From positions 1-42,957 of the forward strand of contig SAXG01000153.1 of NCBI GenBank assembly GCA_012932865.1: a stretch of DNA of 42,957 bases. The letters run 5' to 3'. Below are positions 20,169 through 32,478 of this stretch, one piece after another. A program made the translations under genes and the position numbers. The number at the start of each line of letters is the position of its first letter. The stretch's first letter is position 1. A model generated the notes under the pieces. The model did not search any database and had not been told where the DNA came from. It saw nothing but the letters and a program-made list of their open reading frames with translations. Source of the stretch: Amylostereum areolatum (lineage: Eukaryota > Basidiomycota > Agaricomycetes > Russulales > Stereaceae).

Positions 20169-23100
20169 ATGAAGTGCATCACGACCAAGATATCGCGACG
20201 CTCTGAACAGCTCCAGGTAGCAGGAGAAGCCATAGTATCATCTTTAGAGGTGGCCGAAAAGCTCCTCGACGGCTTTCCCATTCCAGGCGCGAAGGGCGCT
20301 ATCGGAGCGGTGCTATTCATTATTCGTGGAATAGAGGTTGGTGGCTAGTCTCATTTCTTCCATTAACGATTGCCCAACACAGAAATTTGTCACTGCAGAA
20401 AAGTGTTGGCAACCAGGAGACACTCAAGAGCTTGGAAGACCACGTGAAGTCTGTCTGTAAGACGCTGGAGCCGTACTCGAAAATGACCATTGCCGATATT
20501 CCATCGGAGGCCGTTACCGCGATCGATGAATATGCAACGTATGTTCATGTTTGACTCAACACGCGTTCATGCTCATCACCGTGCGCTGATGGCAGTACTC
20601 TTCGCAAGCTATTTGAACCTTGGGAAAACAGGGCTCGCTACGGCCGTATTCGTCGGTTTCTATTCGGAAATCAAATTGAAAGCGACTTGAAGGCGCTTTT
20701 GACAACCATCCAACTCGTGACTAGCCACTTTCAGGTTGGTTCGGTTTGGGTTCGACTTTCCTCGGCATGAAAGTTGAATCGATCCCGTTTTGTGTAGACA
20801 CAAACTGCCCTTCGACAAGAGCACGTACTCCATGGCCACGGGCGCATATTGCAAACAATTGACAATCGGATGCAGGTAAATTACACCCTCCGTGTGAATA
20901 TGTAGTATGAGCTAGCACTTACAATCCTTGATCTATATAGGACAATAGAGAACAGGCTATACGAGGTATCATCCATCGCATAATGACAATACGTATCACT
21001 TACATATCGTGGCACAGAGAGAAACATTCTTATACTAGGCCTTCCACGCGCAGAGGACGCGGGCTTAGAAGCACAGGATAGTCGTGCTGACGGTCCAACG
21101 ACATGCCTTGCGGGCACACGCGTCGCTGTGCTGGAAGACATCAAGTCCTGGATAACTGACCCAGACGCCCCCGGGATATTCTGGTTGAATGGTCTCGCTG
21201 GTATCGGAAAGTCTACTATCGCAAGAAGCATCGCAGAATACGCCCGTCGTGAAGGTTTTCTTGGTGGCTGCTTTTTCTTTTCTCGCTTGGCCGGTGGCAA
21301 GCTCCAGGATCCGGTCTTTGTCTTCCCCTCCATCGTCTTCCAACTCGCCAAGTACCACCCCGATTTGGAAGATCGCATCGCAACGGTGTTGCGGGAGAAT
21401 ACCGACTACGCTAGGAGCGGTCTGGCTCAGCAGTTCCAGAAACTCATCGCAGATCCACTCCGAGAAGTGGGGCCTGTCGATAGAACTATACTAATCATAC
21501 TTGATGCTCTCGACGAATGCCAAGGGGTGGACAAGGTGAAGGAGATTCTTCACCTGTTCCTGGCTCACGCAAACCGGGTGCCCTTTCGCTTTCGTGTTTT
21601 CATCACAAGTCGTCCCGAGGCGCACATTACGACTGTTTTGGACAACTCACGGCGGTTGGACAAGTGTATTCTCCACAATGTAGACGCGGATGTTGTTCAA
21701 AACGACATCCTGCGCTATCTTCAAGAGAAACTGGCTGAGATCCCCGGACGGTTAGATGTCACTGTCGATCCAGGGTGGCCGAAGCCGACCCACCTCAACA
21801 AGCTTGTAGATAATTCGGGGAAACTATTCGTTTATGCTGCTACGGCAGTTCGCTTCATTGGAAATGATGTAGCCCTCGACCCGCAGAAGCAGATGGATAT
21901 CATGCTGGGTGTTCGTCCGGCTACAAACGAAAAACCCTATTCGCAACTCGACCAGCTTTACCTCCAAGTTCTACGTGCGGCTCTTCCTTCAGATACTGGA
22001 ACAGATGTAATCGAACGTTTCCATTGGGTTGTTGGATGCATCGTTCTGATGCGGGACTCCATATGCAAGACCGCTTTTACCACCTTCACCAAATATTCTC
22101 TCGAGCAAATATCCCACACTCTGTCACATCTCCAATCAATCATCCTCTCCCCTGAAAACCCCATGGACGTCATTCGTATCTATCATCCATCATTCTCCGA
22201 TTTTCTACAGGACCGGTGTCGCTGTGAAGACAGCACATTTGCCCTCGACATCCCCAAGAGCGAGCACCGGCTTGCGCTTCGCTGCTTCTCTATCATGAAG
22301 CAGACTCTTCGGCGGGATATGCTTGATCTCCAAAACCCATCGCTACGAAACGAGGACGTACCCGCACTGAAGAACAGAGTCGAGATTGTCTTTCCCCAGG
22401 AAGTGCGGTATTCGTGTCGTTATTGGACATCCCATCTCATGGAGAGCCGGTTGGACGACAAAGTAGAGCGTGCATTGGGGGATTTTGCTTCGCGCCGATT
22501 CATGTGGTGGTGTGAAGCGATGAGCTACATCGGGGAGGTTGATAGCGCTGTACTGATGACAGAGGACATTTATCGATGGGATGTACGTGATTTACTTCTT
22601 GTTCGTCTTAAAATGTGTTGGTTGACGTCACGAATATTTCCACTACTTAGGCGCGATCTTCTCTCTCTGGCGAGCTTCAAACACTCCTCTACGATTGTTA
22701 CCGTTTCTTGCTCTCCCATCACATCGTTATTGCTGATAGCGCACTGCACGTGTACTACACTGCCCTTCCGTTCACCCCCCATGACACAACCGTTTACAAG
22801 ACCTATGAACACGAAACTGGACAATCTGTTCGCGTTCTTCAGGGCATCGATCACTCCTGGACTTCGTGCCTCACAAGTATTTCAGGCTCCGTTGGTGACG
22901 ATAACGACTTGCAACCTCGGGGTGATCTTGAAACCCTTGCGATCTCGCCGGATGGTGCTCGGCTTGCCATAGGATTAACAGATGGTATTACGCTGTGGAA
23001 CGCACGCACGGCCACACTGCAAATATCCCTTCCCCATAAGGGGCGTATACAATCTGTGGCCTTTTCTCCAGATGGATCCGTCTTAGCATCATCATCCGCG

Positions 23101-24459
23101 GATAGCATGACAATCATCTTATGGGACGCCATTTCCGGTTTAGAAGTTGGAGTGTGCGTGGGACACACCGGCCCCATCCATGCCGTCGCATTTTCTCCGT
23201 CTGGCGATCAGTTGGCATCTGTAGCGCAAGATAACTCCTTGCGTGTATGGGACGCCACAAGCGGCGCCTGTTTTTCTATGCATCCATGTCCCGAATCCCC
23301 TCACCTTTGCGTAGGATATAATGGTCCTGAGAACGTTTCGCGACTTGTTTCAGGTGCAGAGGATGGCACATTATATGTCTTGGATATGATTCCCAGCTTG
23401 CGCAAGGTTGTCCGGGTGAAGCAGTCCAGACAGCATACAGATGCTATCACATGCATCGCATTTTGCCCCGGGGGCGAAGGCGCACAAATGATGACTGGGT
23501 CCAAGGATTCGACCATCTGTGTATGGGATACCACAACCTTAACCTGTACCCACACTTTGCGAGGACACACCGGTCCTATAACATCGGTATCCTACCACCC
23601 GGACAGAGATGAATTTTCATCTTCATCTCTCGACTCTAGTGTCATGCTTTGGAACAGGAATTCAGACACAGAGACCATCGGATACCGTGTGCTTGGAAAG
23701 CACGCAAGCGGCATAACCGCCGTTGCATACTCTGAACGCGGCGCACAAGCATTCACAGCGTCATTAGACGGGACATTCAAAATGTGGAACACCGCACCCC
23801 TATCTGCGGACGAGCGCCTTGGACACACAAATTGGGTTACCTGCACTGCATTCAGCCACGAAGGATCGCGCCTGGCCACTGGCGGGGAAGACCATCGTGT
23901 TATGTTGTGGGACCTTGATTCCGGTTCCCCGTTACAAACACTCGACGGCCATACGTGGGCAGTATACAGCCTCGCATTCTCACCCGATGGGACACTGCTC
24001 GCTTCTGGAAGCGGTGACTGTACTGTGCGTGTCTGGGATGTTGACACCGGCAAGCTTCTTCATACTATCCTCGGCGATCATGACAGCTGGCAGATCAAGA
24101 GCATCACGATAAATCAAGACAACACGCGACTTATTGGGATGACCCCCACAAGAACAACAAAATGGGATATAATGACGGAAAATATGATCCATTCTACAGA
24201 AAGCGGAGATACGAATGACAAGCAATCTCGGGGTATGTTTGGAGAGGATGACAGGTTTGAAGTATTTGTCGGTGGCGGTCGCTGGTTAATTATGAGGAAC
24301 AAAAATCGGCAGGTAGCCATACGCACCACCCTCTTGATCGAAGATTTTCGAATCACTGGGTTTTATTTGCGTGGCGACCGAGTGGTATGCATATGTGCCA
24401 GTAGTCAGGTCTTGATTTTGGATATATCGCGCTTGAAGCGCCTGCCGTGGTTTACTTGA
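20169..24459 (+). CDS. STAND (NLR-like) gene 1: MLKL-like helical N-terminus, NACHT, WD40
   Basis: The model is join(20169..20336, 20399..20538, 20596..20734, 20798..20875, 20941..20965, 21018..22582, 22651..24459), 1307 aa, with all phases agreeing. Residues 1-180 are helical (EVAEKLLDGFPIPGAKGAI, EYATTLRKLFEPWENRARYG), resembling the MLKL-type N-terminal domain common in Agaricomycete NLRs and thought to trigger membrane-directed cell death. NACHT follows with Walker A GLAGIGKST (242-250) and Walker B ILIILDALDE (341-350), then a winged-helix and helical part. From about residue 795 there are roughly ten WD40 repeats with endings such as VRVWDV and VMLWDL, likely the ligand sensor. WD repeats are moderately diverged from one another. 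Such proteins act in non-self recognition and immunity-like responses; the ligand is unknown. Confidence 0.9.
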
Positions 24460-24547
24460 AAGTTGACGAATCAATATAGCATCCCCTTTGTTTCCAGACG
24501 ACACAAATTCGCATACAGGTATCTCGGGTAGGATGATTTCACCTTAC

Positions 24548-24880
24548 GTGCGATTAGTCTAATAGATGAACGCAACTGTACTTCGTCGAGGATCAACGAC
24601 TGGCACACGACGCCCGGAATGCTCTCAATAAGCTTCGTGACCCTTTCGAGGGTAGATAATGGGGCAAGCCTCGCGGAAGATACAGCCATGTCTGGCGTCT
24701 TCGTCAATGGCTTGGGAAACTTGCCGTTCAGATTGTCGACGAAGCTGGTGATGCTCTCGAGCACCTTCTTGTTCCCCGTACTGATGTACAGTCACGTCAT
24801 GAGTTATTTCCCCGAGTTATCGCCAAACGACACTGGAAGAACTTACGCACCTCATTCTTGCGCAGAGTTGGCTTTTCGGC
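24548..24880 (-). CDS. weak minus-strand gene fragment
   Basis: Minus-strand exon 24548-24767 encodes VLESITSFVDNLNGKFPKPL, LAPLSTLERVTKLIESIPG and QSLILDEVQLRSS, ending at a gtaagg donor. A preceding exon ending LEVAEKPTLRKNE at a gtgcgt donor can be joined. Further upstream exons are unclear; an ATG near 25325 could be the start. It reads like helical protein, but I do not recognise it. It may be the remains of a gene divergent from the one at 25387. Confidence 0.25.
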
Positions 24881-25386
24881 CACTTCGAGCACGGAACAAG
24901 TTTACTTAGCAGCTTACATGTTCCTTAGTCGGTCGCTCTTCTGTGGATGGAGTGCAGAAATGAGAATACGTCTACCATGCCGTAGTGGAGTTGAAGTAAG
25001 TGGATTTTTGTAGCGAGCCATCATAATAACGGACAGGTTCGATATTCCTGTTGGCTTCAGTAAGACGGCATTGGGGGCATACACATACCATATTCTAAAT
25101 TCGAGCACGCTATAGACGAGATTAAGTTGTAACCAGTACCTACATGCATTAAGCGAGGTTAAGCGGAAAGTGGACGGAGAAATTCGAGCTGGTTTGCGCG
25201 TAGACGGTGCTGAAGCTTGAAGCTTGAAGCTTGACGACGCGTCCGGCGGTTTCACCTTTCTTTTTCCCACCACCACTGCACGTATACACGCTCTCGAGTC
25301 TCGTGGCATTCTCGTCCTCTTCCATCTTCAGCAACGTCAATTCATCGCGTGTCCCTACTCCCTTATAGATACCCAAACCGTCAATT

Positions 25387-25990
25387 ATGGTCGAACTTGT
25401 CGCAAAACTCCAGACTCAACTCTCGTTCGACGACATCTCGAAAAGTATGGTCTACGAAACACAACTCTTCCATCTGTCCGGTGGTATATGAACGTCGAGA
25501 TTGATACTTAAAGCCTCAAGGTGCGCTCCATTAAATGATTCGAACGTTTGTCCGTGCCAACTATATGTGATTTTCGTTTTTAAGGGCATATTTCACGCTT
25601 TATACAATCATCGTCTACTCCTCCGACTCCCATCATCAGCGTTCTACGCAATGCCACTAAAGGTACGTCCCGTTCAAACACGATGACGCACCGTACACTC
25701 ATGGGATCGACCAGTTTCCCAACCCTCATGGACATGCGTCACGTCTTTTTGACCAACTTCGTCGCTCTTAACCGCCGCGCCCAAGCCATCCTAGATTCCT
25801 AGCATCTCTCCATCGCCAGCCTAGGTCCAGCTGTTCGGCAATCTCGATCCAGTTTGCTCTAGCCTGGGAACAACACCGATACCTCGGACTCGAAGCTCAC
25901 AGTAGAGGAAAATGTCGCCGAGAGCGGAGACACGGATGGCGGTTATGTACGAAAGTGCTCGAACAACAGTGACGATGGTGTGTCCTCCCG
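25387..25990 (+). pseudogene. decayed unknown gene
   Basis: ATG at 25387 opens MVELVAKLQTQLSFDDISK, ending at a gtatgg donor at 25445. Possible later exons read AYFTLYTIIVYSSDS (near 25588), then SFPTLMDMRHVFLTNFVALN and RRAQAILDS followed by an in-frame TAG at 25799. The same frame continues HLSIASLGPAVRQS, another TAG, and then NNTDTSDSKLTVEENVAESG. Two stops in an otherwise protein-like frame suggest decay. Family not recognised. Confidence 0.35.
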
Positions 25991-27651
25991 CGAGCTCCTT
26001 CGATGCTTACAGAATGTAGTATTCATAATCAATGCCCTCTCGCAGGTTCGTCAAGCCGTCTAAACACGGGCCTATCACCGATTGCGACCGTCGAATACAT
26101 TGAACGTCCTCCCCATCTTTACGGGTTTTGCCCTCGAGGTAGGTTCATATCCCCTTTATCATTTCCCCCGTGAGGCTGCAAGGTACGAGCACGTCCGTCG
26201 TACCGTCCGTCGCCTTCCGGGACCAGGGCATGCATGTTACGTGTCTTTCCACGTCCTGACGAGGGAAGCCTTTATCGCCCCTCACGAGTCTTTGCTGAAC
26301 TCTTCCCACGATGAGCTAAAACTACACATAACCTTCGTTCTTCCGCACCAACACGTTTTTCGTGTGATATGGGGAGACGTGTATATCCTTTTTCTGAACT
26401 TGTGCTTTTCGTTCGTGATTTTTCAGGGAAGTACAGCTGACCATTGTTCGCTCAACAGATACTGGCACCCTCGGTGGGTCGCCGGCATCGTCGCCTCTAG
26501 TCACAATGGAAATCGACATCATCATGGAAGGAATCTTTACCAATCATCCCAATCAGACCTTCCACAACTCCAAAATGCACAAGCTACTTATCGCCGAAAA
26601 GCAATCTCCCTCGACCAGGTCTGCTCCCAGCTGTCGAAGCTCCCGGATAGCAAGCAGCCAATATCCGCCGTGGCCGCGGCCGCGGGCGAGTTTTATAGTA
26701 TGGACTAGCGCTCTATCTCCGCCTCTTATTTAAGAAGCTACAGTCGTCGTTCGTTCGCAGGTGACCCTCTTCACTCTCGCCGGCGTGCTGGTCATCCCCA
26801 TGGGGCATTTACTTTCTTCTTCTTACTTTGTACTTACTTTCCATCACCTACTTCCTTTGCAATATACCGTCGTATTGGGAGCGTTACCTTCTGTTACTTC
26901 ACTTTCATTTATCCAATCCCTCTCTGGACCCATACCCCTCCGCAAAGTCATCTTTGAAGGTAGATCTATACGACGCTTATCTTTGCCCCTATGCTGATGC
27001 AAATCCCCCATAGATTTGAGGCGAGAACATCTTGCGGACCTCGCGGAGATCCTCGTTTCCACGCCATTCCTACACAGCGCTCAAAGATTGGACAGATTTC
27101 CGCTCTACTTCGTGCCAACGTCATTCTTACCGGCATCTGTAGGTGCTGCCGTATCCTCCTTCCTCTTGTTTAAACTTGACCTACATTCCCGACGACAGCT
27201 GGCTGACCGATATGACCCGACTCAATGACCACCCGACCTCCTGCCACTCGATCGCAATACAATCATGCAACGCCCTTCGGTTAAGTGCTCCCGCTGAGGG
27301 CATATGGTTGACAAGGACGTTCCTTCGTCGACTTCTTGTCCCACCTCCTCCCAAAGCACCGGTGCATCGATCCCTTTCCCGCCTTACAAACCACTACTAA
27401 CAATACACAGGTCCTATATTGAGACCCAGTCATCCTTCCGACTCGGTCTGACACGGGCATTGGAGGGAGTGGGTCAGCTCGTCAAGGTCGAGCGTCTACG
27501 CAAGACCCACACGCGCGAAGGCGGGAAGGGCCTATAGATGCACCAGACGCTCGACATGGTCTTGATATAAAGACAGAGTCTGCCAGGGCAAGGATACAGC
27601 GACCTGCACTTCCTCGGTGTAACGTTCTCAGCGCCCAACACTCGATTCAAC
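25991..27651. other. dehydrogenase upstream region and unassigned exons
   Basis: Around 26429-26708 two plus frames are open; one ends SAVAAAAGEFYSMD and the other contains MEIDIIMEGIFTNHPNQTFH. Neither is recognised. From about 26740 to 27570 the sequence resembles 19100-19700 and is probably the promoter and upstream relic of the dehydrogenase array. Confidence 0.3.
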
Positions 27652-28999
27652 ATGTCCTCTCAACTCGTTTGGCTCATCACTGGTACCTCGTACGCCTTTA
27701 CCACCTGCCGTGCTTGTATTCCTCCCATGCTTACTCGTCCGACAGAACTGGCCTCGGCCGCGACCTCACCCTCGCCGCCCTTGCCCGCGGCGACAAAGTC
27801 GTCGCCACGGCCCGCGCTCGTTCGCTCACCAAGCTCGACGACCTGAAGACGCAAGGCGCCGCCACGCTTGAACTCGACGTCACCGCGCCTCTCGAAGAGC
27901 TGCACGAGGTGGCGAAACGGGTGGTCGCAATCTATGGCAGGGTCGACGTCGTCGTCAACAACGCTGGTAAGCGTCTCCTGCCGTCGGGTGGATATTCTGT
28001 CCACCGAACTTGCGCTGATGGGACGCCATAGGATACATGGTTACGGGGGCTCTGGAAGAGAATACGTGAGTCTTTGTCCGTATATTCTATTCCGATGCGA
28101 TGAATGCTTATGACCGTCTCGCGTATCAGACCGGAGGAATCATTCGCCCAGTTCAAGTGCGTGTTCTCAATCGTGGTATCGTCACTTACTCTTGCTAATA
28201 TTCGACGACCAGCACCAACGTCTTTGGACCCCTCAACGTCGCCCGCGTTTTCCTCCCTTACATGCGCCCCCGCAAAACCGGGACCGTTGTCTGGTTCGGT
28301 TCCATCGGTGGTTGGATGTAAGTGAACATTGTCGACCTCTCCCGTTTCTCGCTCGCTGACATGTTTCGAAGTCCTCTTCCTAACGGCGGGCTGTATGGAG
28401 CCACCAAGGCTGTCAACCGCTGTGAGTTCTTCATAATTGTATACTTCGATATTGACTATTGACCGGATCTCACCCCAGCGCTCGCTCAGACTCTCAACGC
28501 AGAGATTTCGCCCTTTGGCCTTCGCAGCATCTGCATCGAGCCGGGCTACTTCCGCACCGCCTTTCTCCAAGGCGGTAACCGCGGTCCTTCCGTGTCCCGC
28601 ATCGAGGAGTACAAGCCTATCACGGGTGCGATGGACGATATGTGGGTCGGTACGTCGGTTTTCTTTTCCCCTCATCATCATCTTACCCTCATCATCATCT
28701 TATAATTACCCTCTTTCTTCTTTTCGTCACCTTCCCGTATCATCTGTGCTATCTCGTTTGCTGAACCGCCTTATGTACTTTTAGCGGTCAACGGAAAACA
28801 GCCGGGCGACCCCAAGAAGCTTGTGCAGGTCATGCTGGACCTGATTCGCGGCGAAGGCGTCGCAAAAGAACGCGAGGTGCCCACGATCGTCCAGCTTGGT
28901 CGTGACTGTGTGACGGCGGTGAAGACGGAGGTGGAGGGGATGTTGAAAAACATGGAGGCGTGGGAGGGGGTCTACACTTCCACGGATATCGTGGAGTAG
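27652..28999 (+). CDS. short-chain dehydrogenase/reductase
   Basis: The model is join(27652..27689, 27746..27966, 28032..28065, 28130..28156, 28213..28317, 28372..28421, 28479..28649, 28785..28999), 286 aa, eight exons with all phases agreeing. It is a classical SDR using NAD(P)H. Cofactor motif TGTSTGLG lies at 10-17, NNAG at 84-87, and the catalytic set is Ser137 with Y150-GAT-K154 (GGLYGATKAVNR). The C-terminal part EPGYFRTAFLQGGNRGPS is typical of fungal members of uncertain substrate. Its dead sister is at 17795-19060. The substrate is not inferable; related fungal enzymes act on acyl, steroid or secondary-metabolite ketones. Confidence 0.9.
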
Positions 29000-29461
29000 A
29001 TGGAAGTTGCGAACGAAGTACTACCGCGCTCAAGGCTGAATTGAAATTGACGGCGTGTTCTGTGGGTAATCCCCCGATTCGTACTTGGTACTTGCATGAG
29101 AGACGAGCGACTTGTCGACGGAGGGTTTGTTCTGGTTCTGACTGAATTTTCACCGCATCGGGATCATTATGTGCGACACTTGCCCTTGTTTGGATTTCTT
29201 TGTCCATATGCTGACATGCGCGTTCCATGAGGCCGTTTGCCTTGGCTTCATCTCCTGTCCTCCACGCCCGCGACCCTCTTGGAATATCAAACGGAACTGT
29301 TGCTTCTCATAATTTACTCCCTTATTCACCGTCTCTCGCGAATCATAGAACGCGAATAATATCTCCGCCCCGGACACACCTGCACACCGGCGCGTACTCA
29401 CTACCGACGACCCCAGGCCTCAGGTCGCACTGGCAGTACTCCTCACACAACCTTATTCAAC
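29000..29461. other. intergenic region before the ATG15-like lipase gene
   Basis: No gene seen. The C/A-rich final 150 bases probably hold the lipase promoter and leader. Confidence 0.4.
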
Positions 29462-30955
29462 ATGCTTCTGCCACATTCAATTATCAACCTTGTACTTTCA
29501 TATCTTTCCTGGACGACCGAAGAAGACATAACACCGGTTCCGCCGACATTGTCCTTCCAACTCCGTCATCTCCACGCCGTCTCACCGTCCGCCAACGTCC
29601 TCTTCCACGATGTCCCCCAAGTAACCTCCTTCCAGGAACCATATCTCGCGAAGTCTCGGCTCATACGTACTGCAAGACCTTCGTCCATGGAGGCGTTTCA
29701 GGTCGCGCGGAGACGGTCGAGGGAGGAGGGCGTGTCAGAGGACTTGCAGTGGGTGTACGACGAGATCTTGGGTCCCGACGTGGAGAGTCGAGAGACTCTG
29801 TTGACGCTCGCGAACATGACGAGTAATGCGTACACCTCTCCTGACAAGAAAGATTGGCATCCGTTGGATGCAAACTGGACCACAGTGCGTATACCGCGAT
29901 CGTATCTACCTACCTCTCGCTGACGTTCTACAGAACTACCCCTTCGGCTGGGAGCCTGACGAGGACGGCTTCCGTGGCTACGTCTTCGCCACCCCAGACA
30001 ACTCCACCGTCGTCCTCAGCATCAAGGGCACTTCGGTCCCCATCGTCGGCGGCGGCCCAACAACAAAGAAGGACAAGATCAACGACAATCTCTTGTTCAG
30101 CTGCTGTTGCGCGCGTGTCGACTGGTCATGGTCGACCGTGTGTGGGTGCTATCGCGGCGGGCGAAAGTGCGACCAGAACTGCGTCGAATCAGCGCTCGTG
30201 GACGACAGTTTGTTCTACCCCGTTGGCATTGTGCGTCGCTTCTACTCCTGGCTTGAGATCAATTGATTGACCCTCCCTGCCTCGCAGAACCTGTACAACA
30301 ACCTCACGTACATGTATCCCCATTCAAACATCTGGGTCATCGGGCACTCGCTCGGTGGATCGTTGGGCGCATTGATGGGTGCAACGTTTGGCGTACCCGT
30401 GGTCGCGTTCGAGGCCCCAGGAGAGCGTATGGCCGCGCGACGCCTGCACCTTCCTTCCCCGGTTTGTTTTTTCCCTTCCATCGCATCCGCGGCCACGCTA
30501 AAGACCGCGACTGCCTACTTCACAGCCCTCGACGCAACACATCACGCATGTCTACAACACCGCAGACTCGATCGCGATGGGCAGCTGCACGGGCGTGCTG
30601 TCCGCTTGTGCCACGGCAGGCTACGCGCTCGAGTCCAAGTGCCATCTTGGACAGACGATCGTGTACGACACCGTCTCGAACTTGTCGTGGTCCGTCGGCG
30701 TGACCTCCCACGTCATCTCGACCGTGATTGAGAACGTCCTCAGCAAACCTTGGCCTCCCGCGGAGGAGGTGGGGAGAGAAGTGCCCGTCCCTGCGTCACA
30801 GGATGACTGTGTTGTGCGTGTTTCTGGCCAGAAGTACACGCGTTTGCGCTGAACACTCATGGTTGGCTCTTTCACAGGATTGCTTCGATTGGGAATACGG
30901 AGACTTCCCACTGGAGAGCAAGCTGGGGTCGACGACGCAGTCTAGGTGTCGTTGA
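29462..30955 (+). CDS. ATG15: ATG15-type vacuolar lipase
   Basis: The model is join(29462..29884, 29934..30230, 30288..30461, 30526..30813, 30878..30955), 419 aa, all introns phase 0. ATG15 is the phospholipase that breaks down autophagic and Cvt bodies in the vacuole, reached by the multivesicular body route. A short hydrophobic N-terminus (LLPHSIINLVLSYL) serves as membrane anchor; it is shorter than usual, so an upstream exon is not excluded. Conserved LSFQLRHLHAVSPSA, DGFRGYVF and the Cys-rich segment CCCARVDWSWSTVCGCYRG are present. The lipase box GHSLGG has Ser261, with probable Asp312 in NTADSIAMG and His360 in TSHVISTV. The end DCFDWEYGDFPL is a family signature. It is intact. Confidence 0.92.
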
Positions 30956-32478
30956 CACCCTCAGTCAGCGTTCTTCTCCCTTGTATTTTTATCACCGCGC
31001 TCGTGCAGCAATACCATAACGACGTCCATGCCTTCACGATTCACTATCCACGTTATCGCCCCAATGTTCGCTCGTTTCAAAGTTTGCACTTGGTGCGACT
31101 CGCAAGCTGCGATCTTGTGTGGGTGTACCTCTCCGACCGAGTGGTAAAGTAATCTGAACTTGCCAAGCTATCCGCGCCAGCGAATAGGAGGTACGCGAAA
31201 GTTCGCGACGTCGAGGAGGAAGTCCAGGGAAGTCCCCGACGCTCCGTGCCGCCGGGCAAGGGCGCCAGGCGCATGGATCAGAGTGCAAAATGCTATTTAC
31301 GGATCGCGGCACCGTACGGATACCGTAACCGTGGCAATGGGTCGCGTGCATAAACGCCTCGTCCGTCTCGTCGGCACGCGAACGTTAGCTCCGAGGATGT
31401 GGATTCCGCCCCAAACTGCCGCGGTGGATCCCTTTTATCGACGAAGGGGAGACATGAAGTACACCGTCCCCGTCCACCACTTTTTTTGCTACCAGGACTG
31501 GAATTTCGTCGCGGTATGCAGGCCATCTCGAACTTGTTTCGAACTGCGAACTTATGATGCAGGTACAGAGTACCTCATTTTCTTCATCCTGGGCGGCCGG
31601 CATGTGTTGTCTAGGCCAAGGGTCTTGGAGCATAGATGTTCCCTCACCACGCGATGGTCGTCGGTTCTAGCCAGCCCGTTGCCTTCGCGAGAAGGCGATT
31701 GTTGCCTCCATTTCTTTCAGGCTCGCACGCCCCGTCCTGACGATTGCTCTTCGAACCCTCGTGGAGTGGGGCTCGGAAATGGTGCAGGACGAATCAGCGG
31801 ACGCGTCTTGGATGGCACATTGTCCTCGGTAAGATAGCTTGACGACAAGTCGACCACAGAATGGCTGCTCAAGGCTCCGCAAAATGGCAGAGAGCCATGC
31901 GCTCTGCATGCATTGTACTCGTGACCCCCCAGTTTCGCACTTGATGGCAACTCGTCAAGGTCACCAGCCGCGGACAACCGCTGATGATCGCTGTTCTTCC
32001 TGCACAAGTTGTCCTCGTTCGCCCTTACACCCCTTGCCACGGCGTTTCGATTACGGCGTGAGACATATTGAGACTCGTATGGATCTTTGAGTTTGACGTC
32101 CTTTGATGAGTCCGGACAATCCTCTCATCCATCTCAGACAAATCACAGGCAACGGCAGTCGGTCAAGGGCAACGTCGTCGTTGGTCGCCTTTCGAGAAAG
32201 GGGCTGCGGACAGGCCAACCGGACCGCGAGTACCTGAGTGGGGTAGTATAAAGCGGTCGTCCCCGTGGCCAGAAGTCCCAAGTCCTTTTTTCCTACCACA
32301 GGTTCTGGTAGCTGGCCTTTCCCTTCCTTTTCCTTTCCCTTCCGCCTCCCTGCCTCTCGTCCTTCCCTTCTTCCACGGCCGTGCCGTCCAGCAGCGCAGC
32401 AAAATCCTTTGATCTCGCTCCAATACTCTCTTTCTTTTCAGACACCCGTTTCTCTTGTCTTTCGTTCGGTTCTTCATC
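30956..32478. other. long intergenic region, no supported gene
   Basis: Plus-strand open reading 31160-31837 is Arg-rich with no motif and poor start context, so I do not call it. A TATA-like gtataaag lies at 32247-32254, and the C/T-rich stretch 32280-32470 fits a promoter and leader for the secreted protein at 32479. Confidence 0.45.

Noticed and set aside
19862..20320. Minus-strand Gly/Glu/Arg repeat protein
   Set aside because: It is the translation of the polypyrimidine tract and overlaps the first exon of STAND gene 1.
31160..31837. 225-codon plus-strand open frame
   Set aside because: Arg-rich, motif-free, no splice structure, and it lies between well-supported genes; probably chance in GC-rich DNA.
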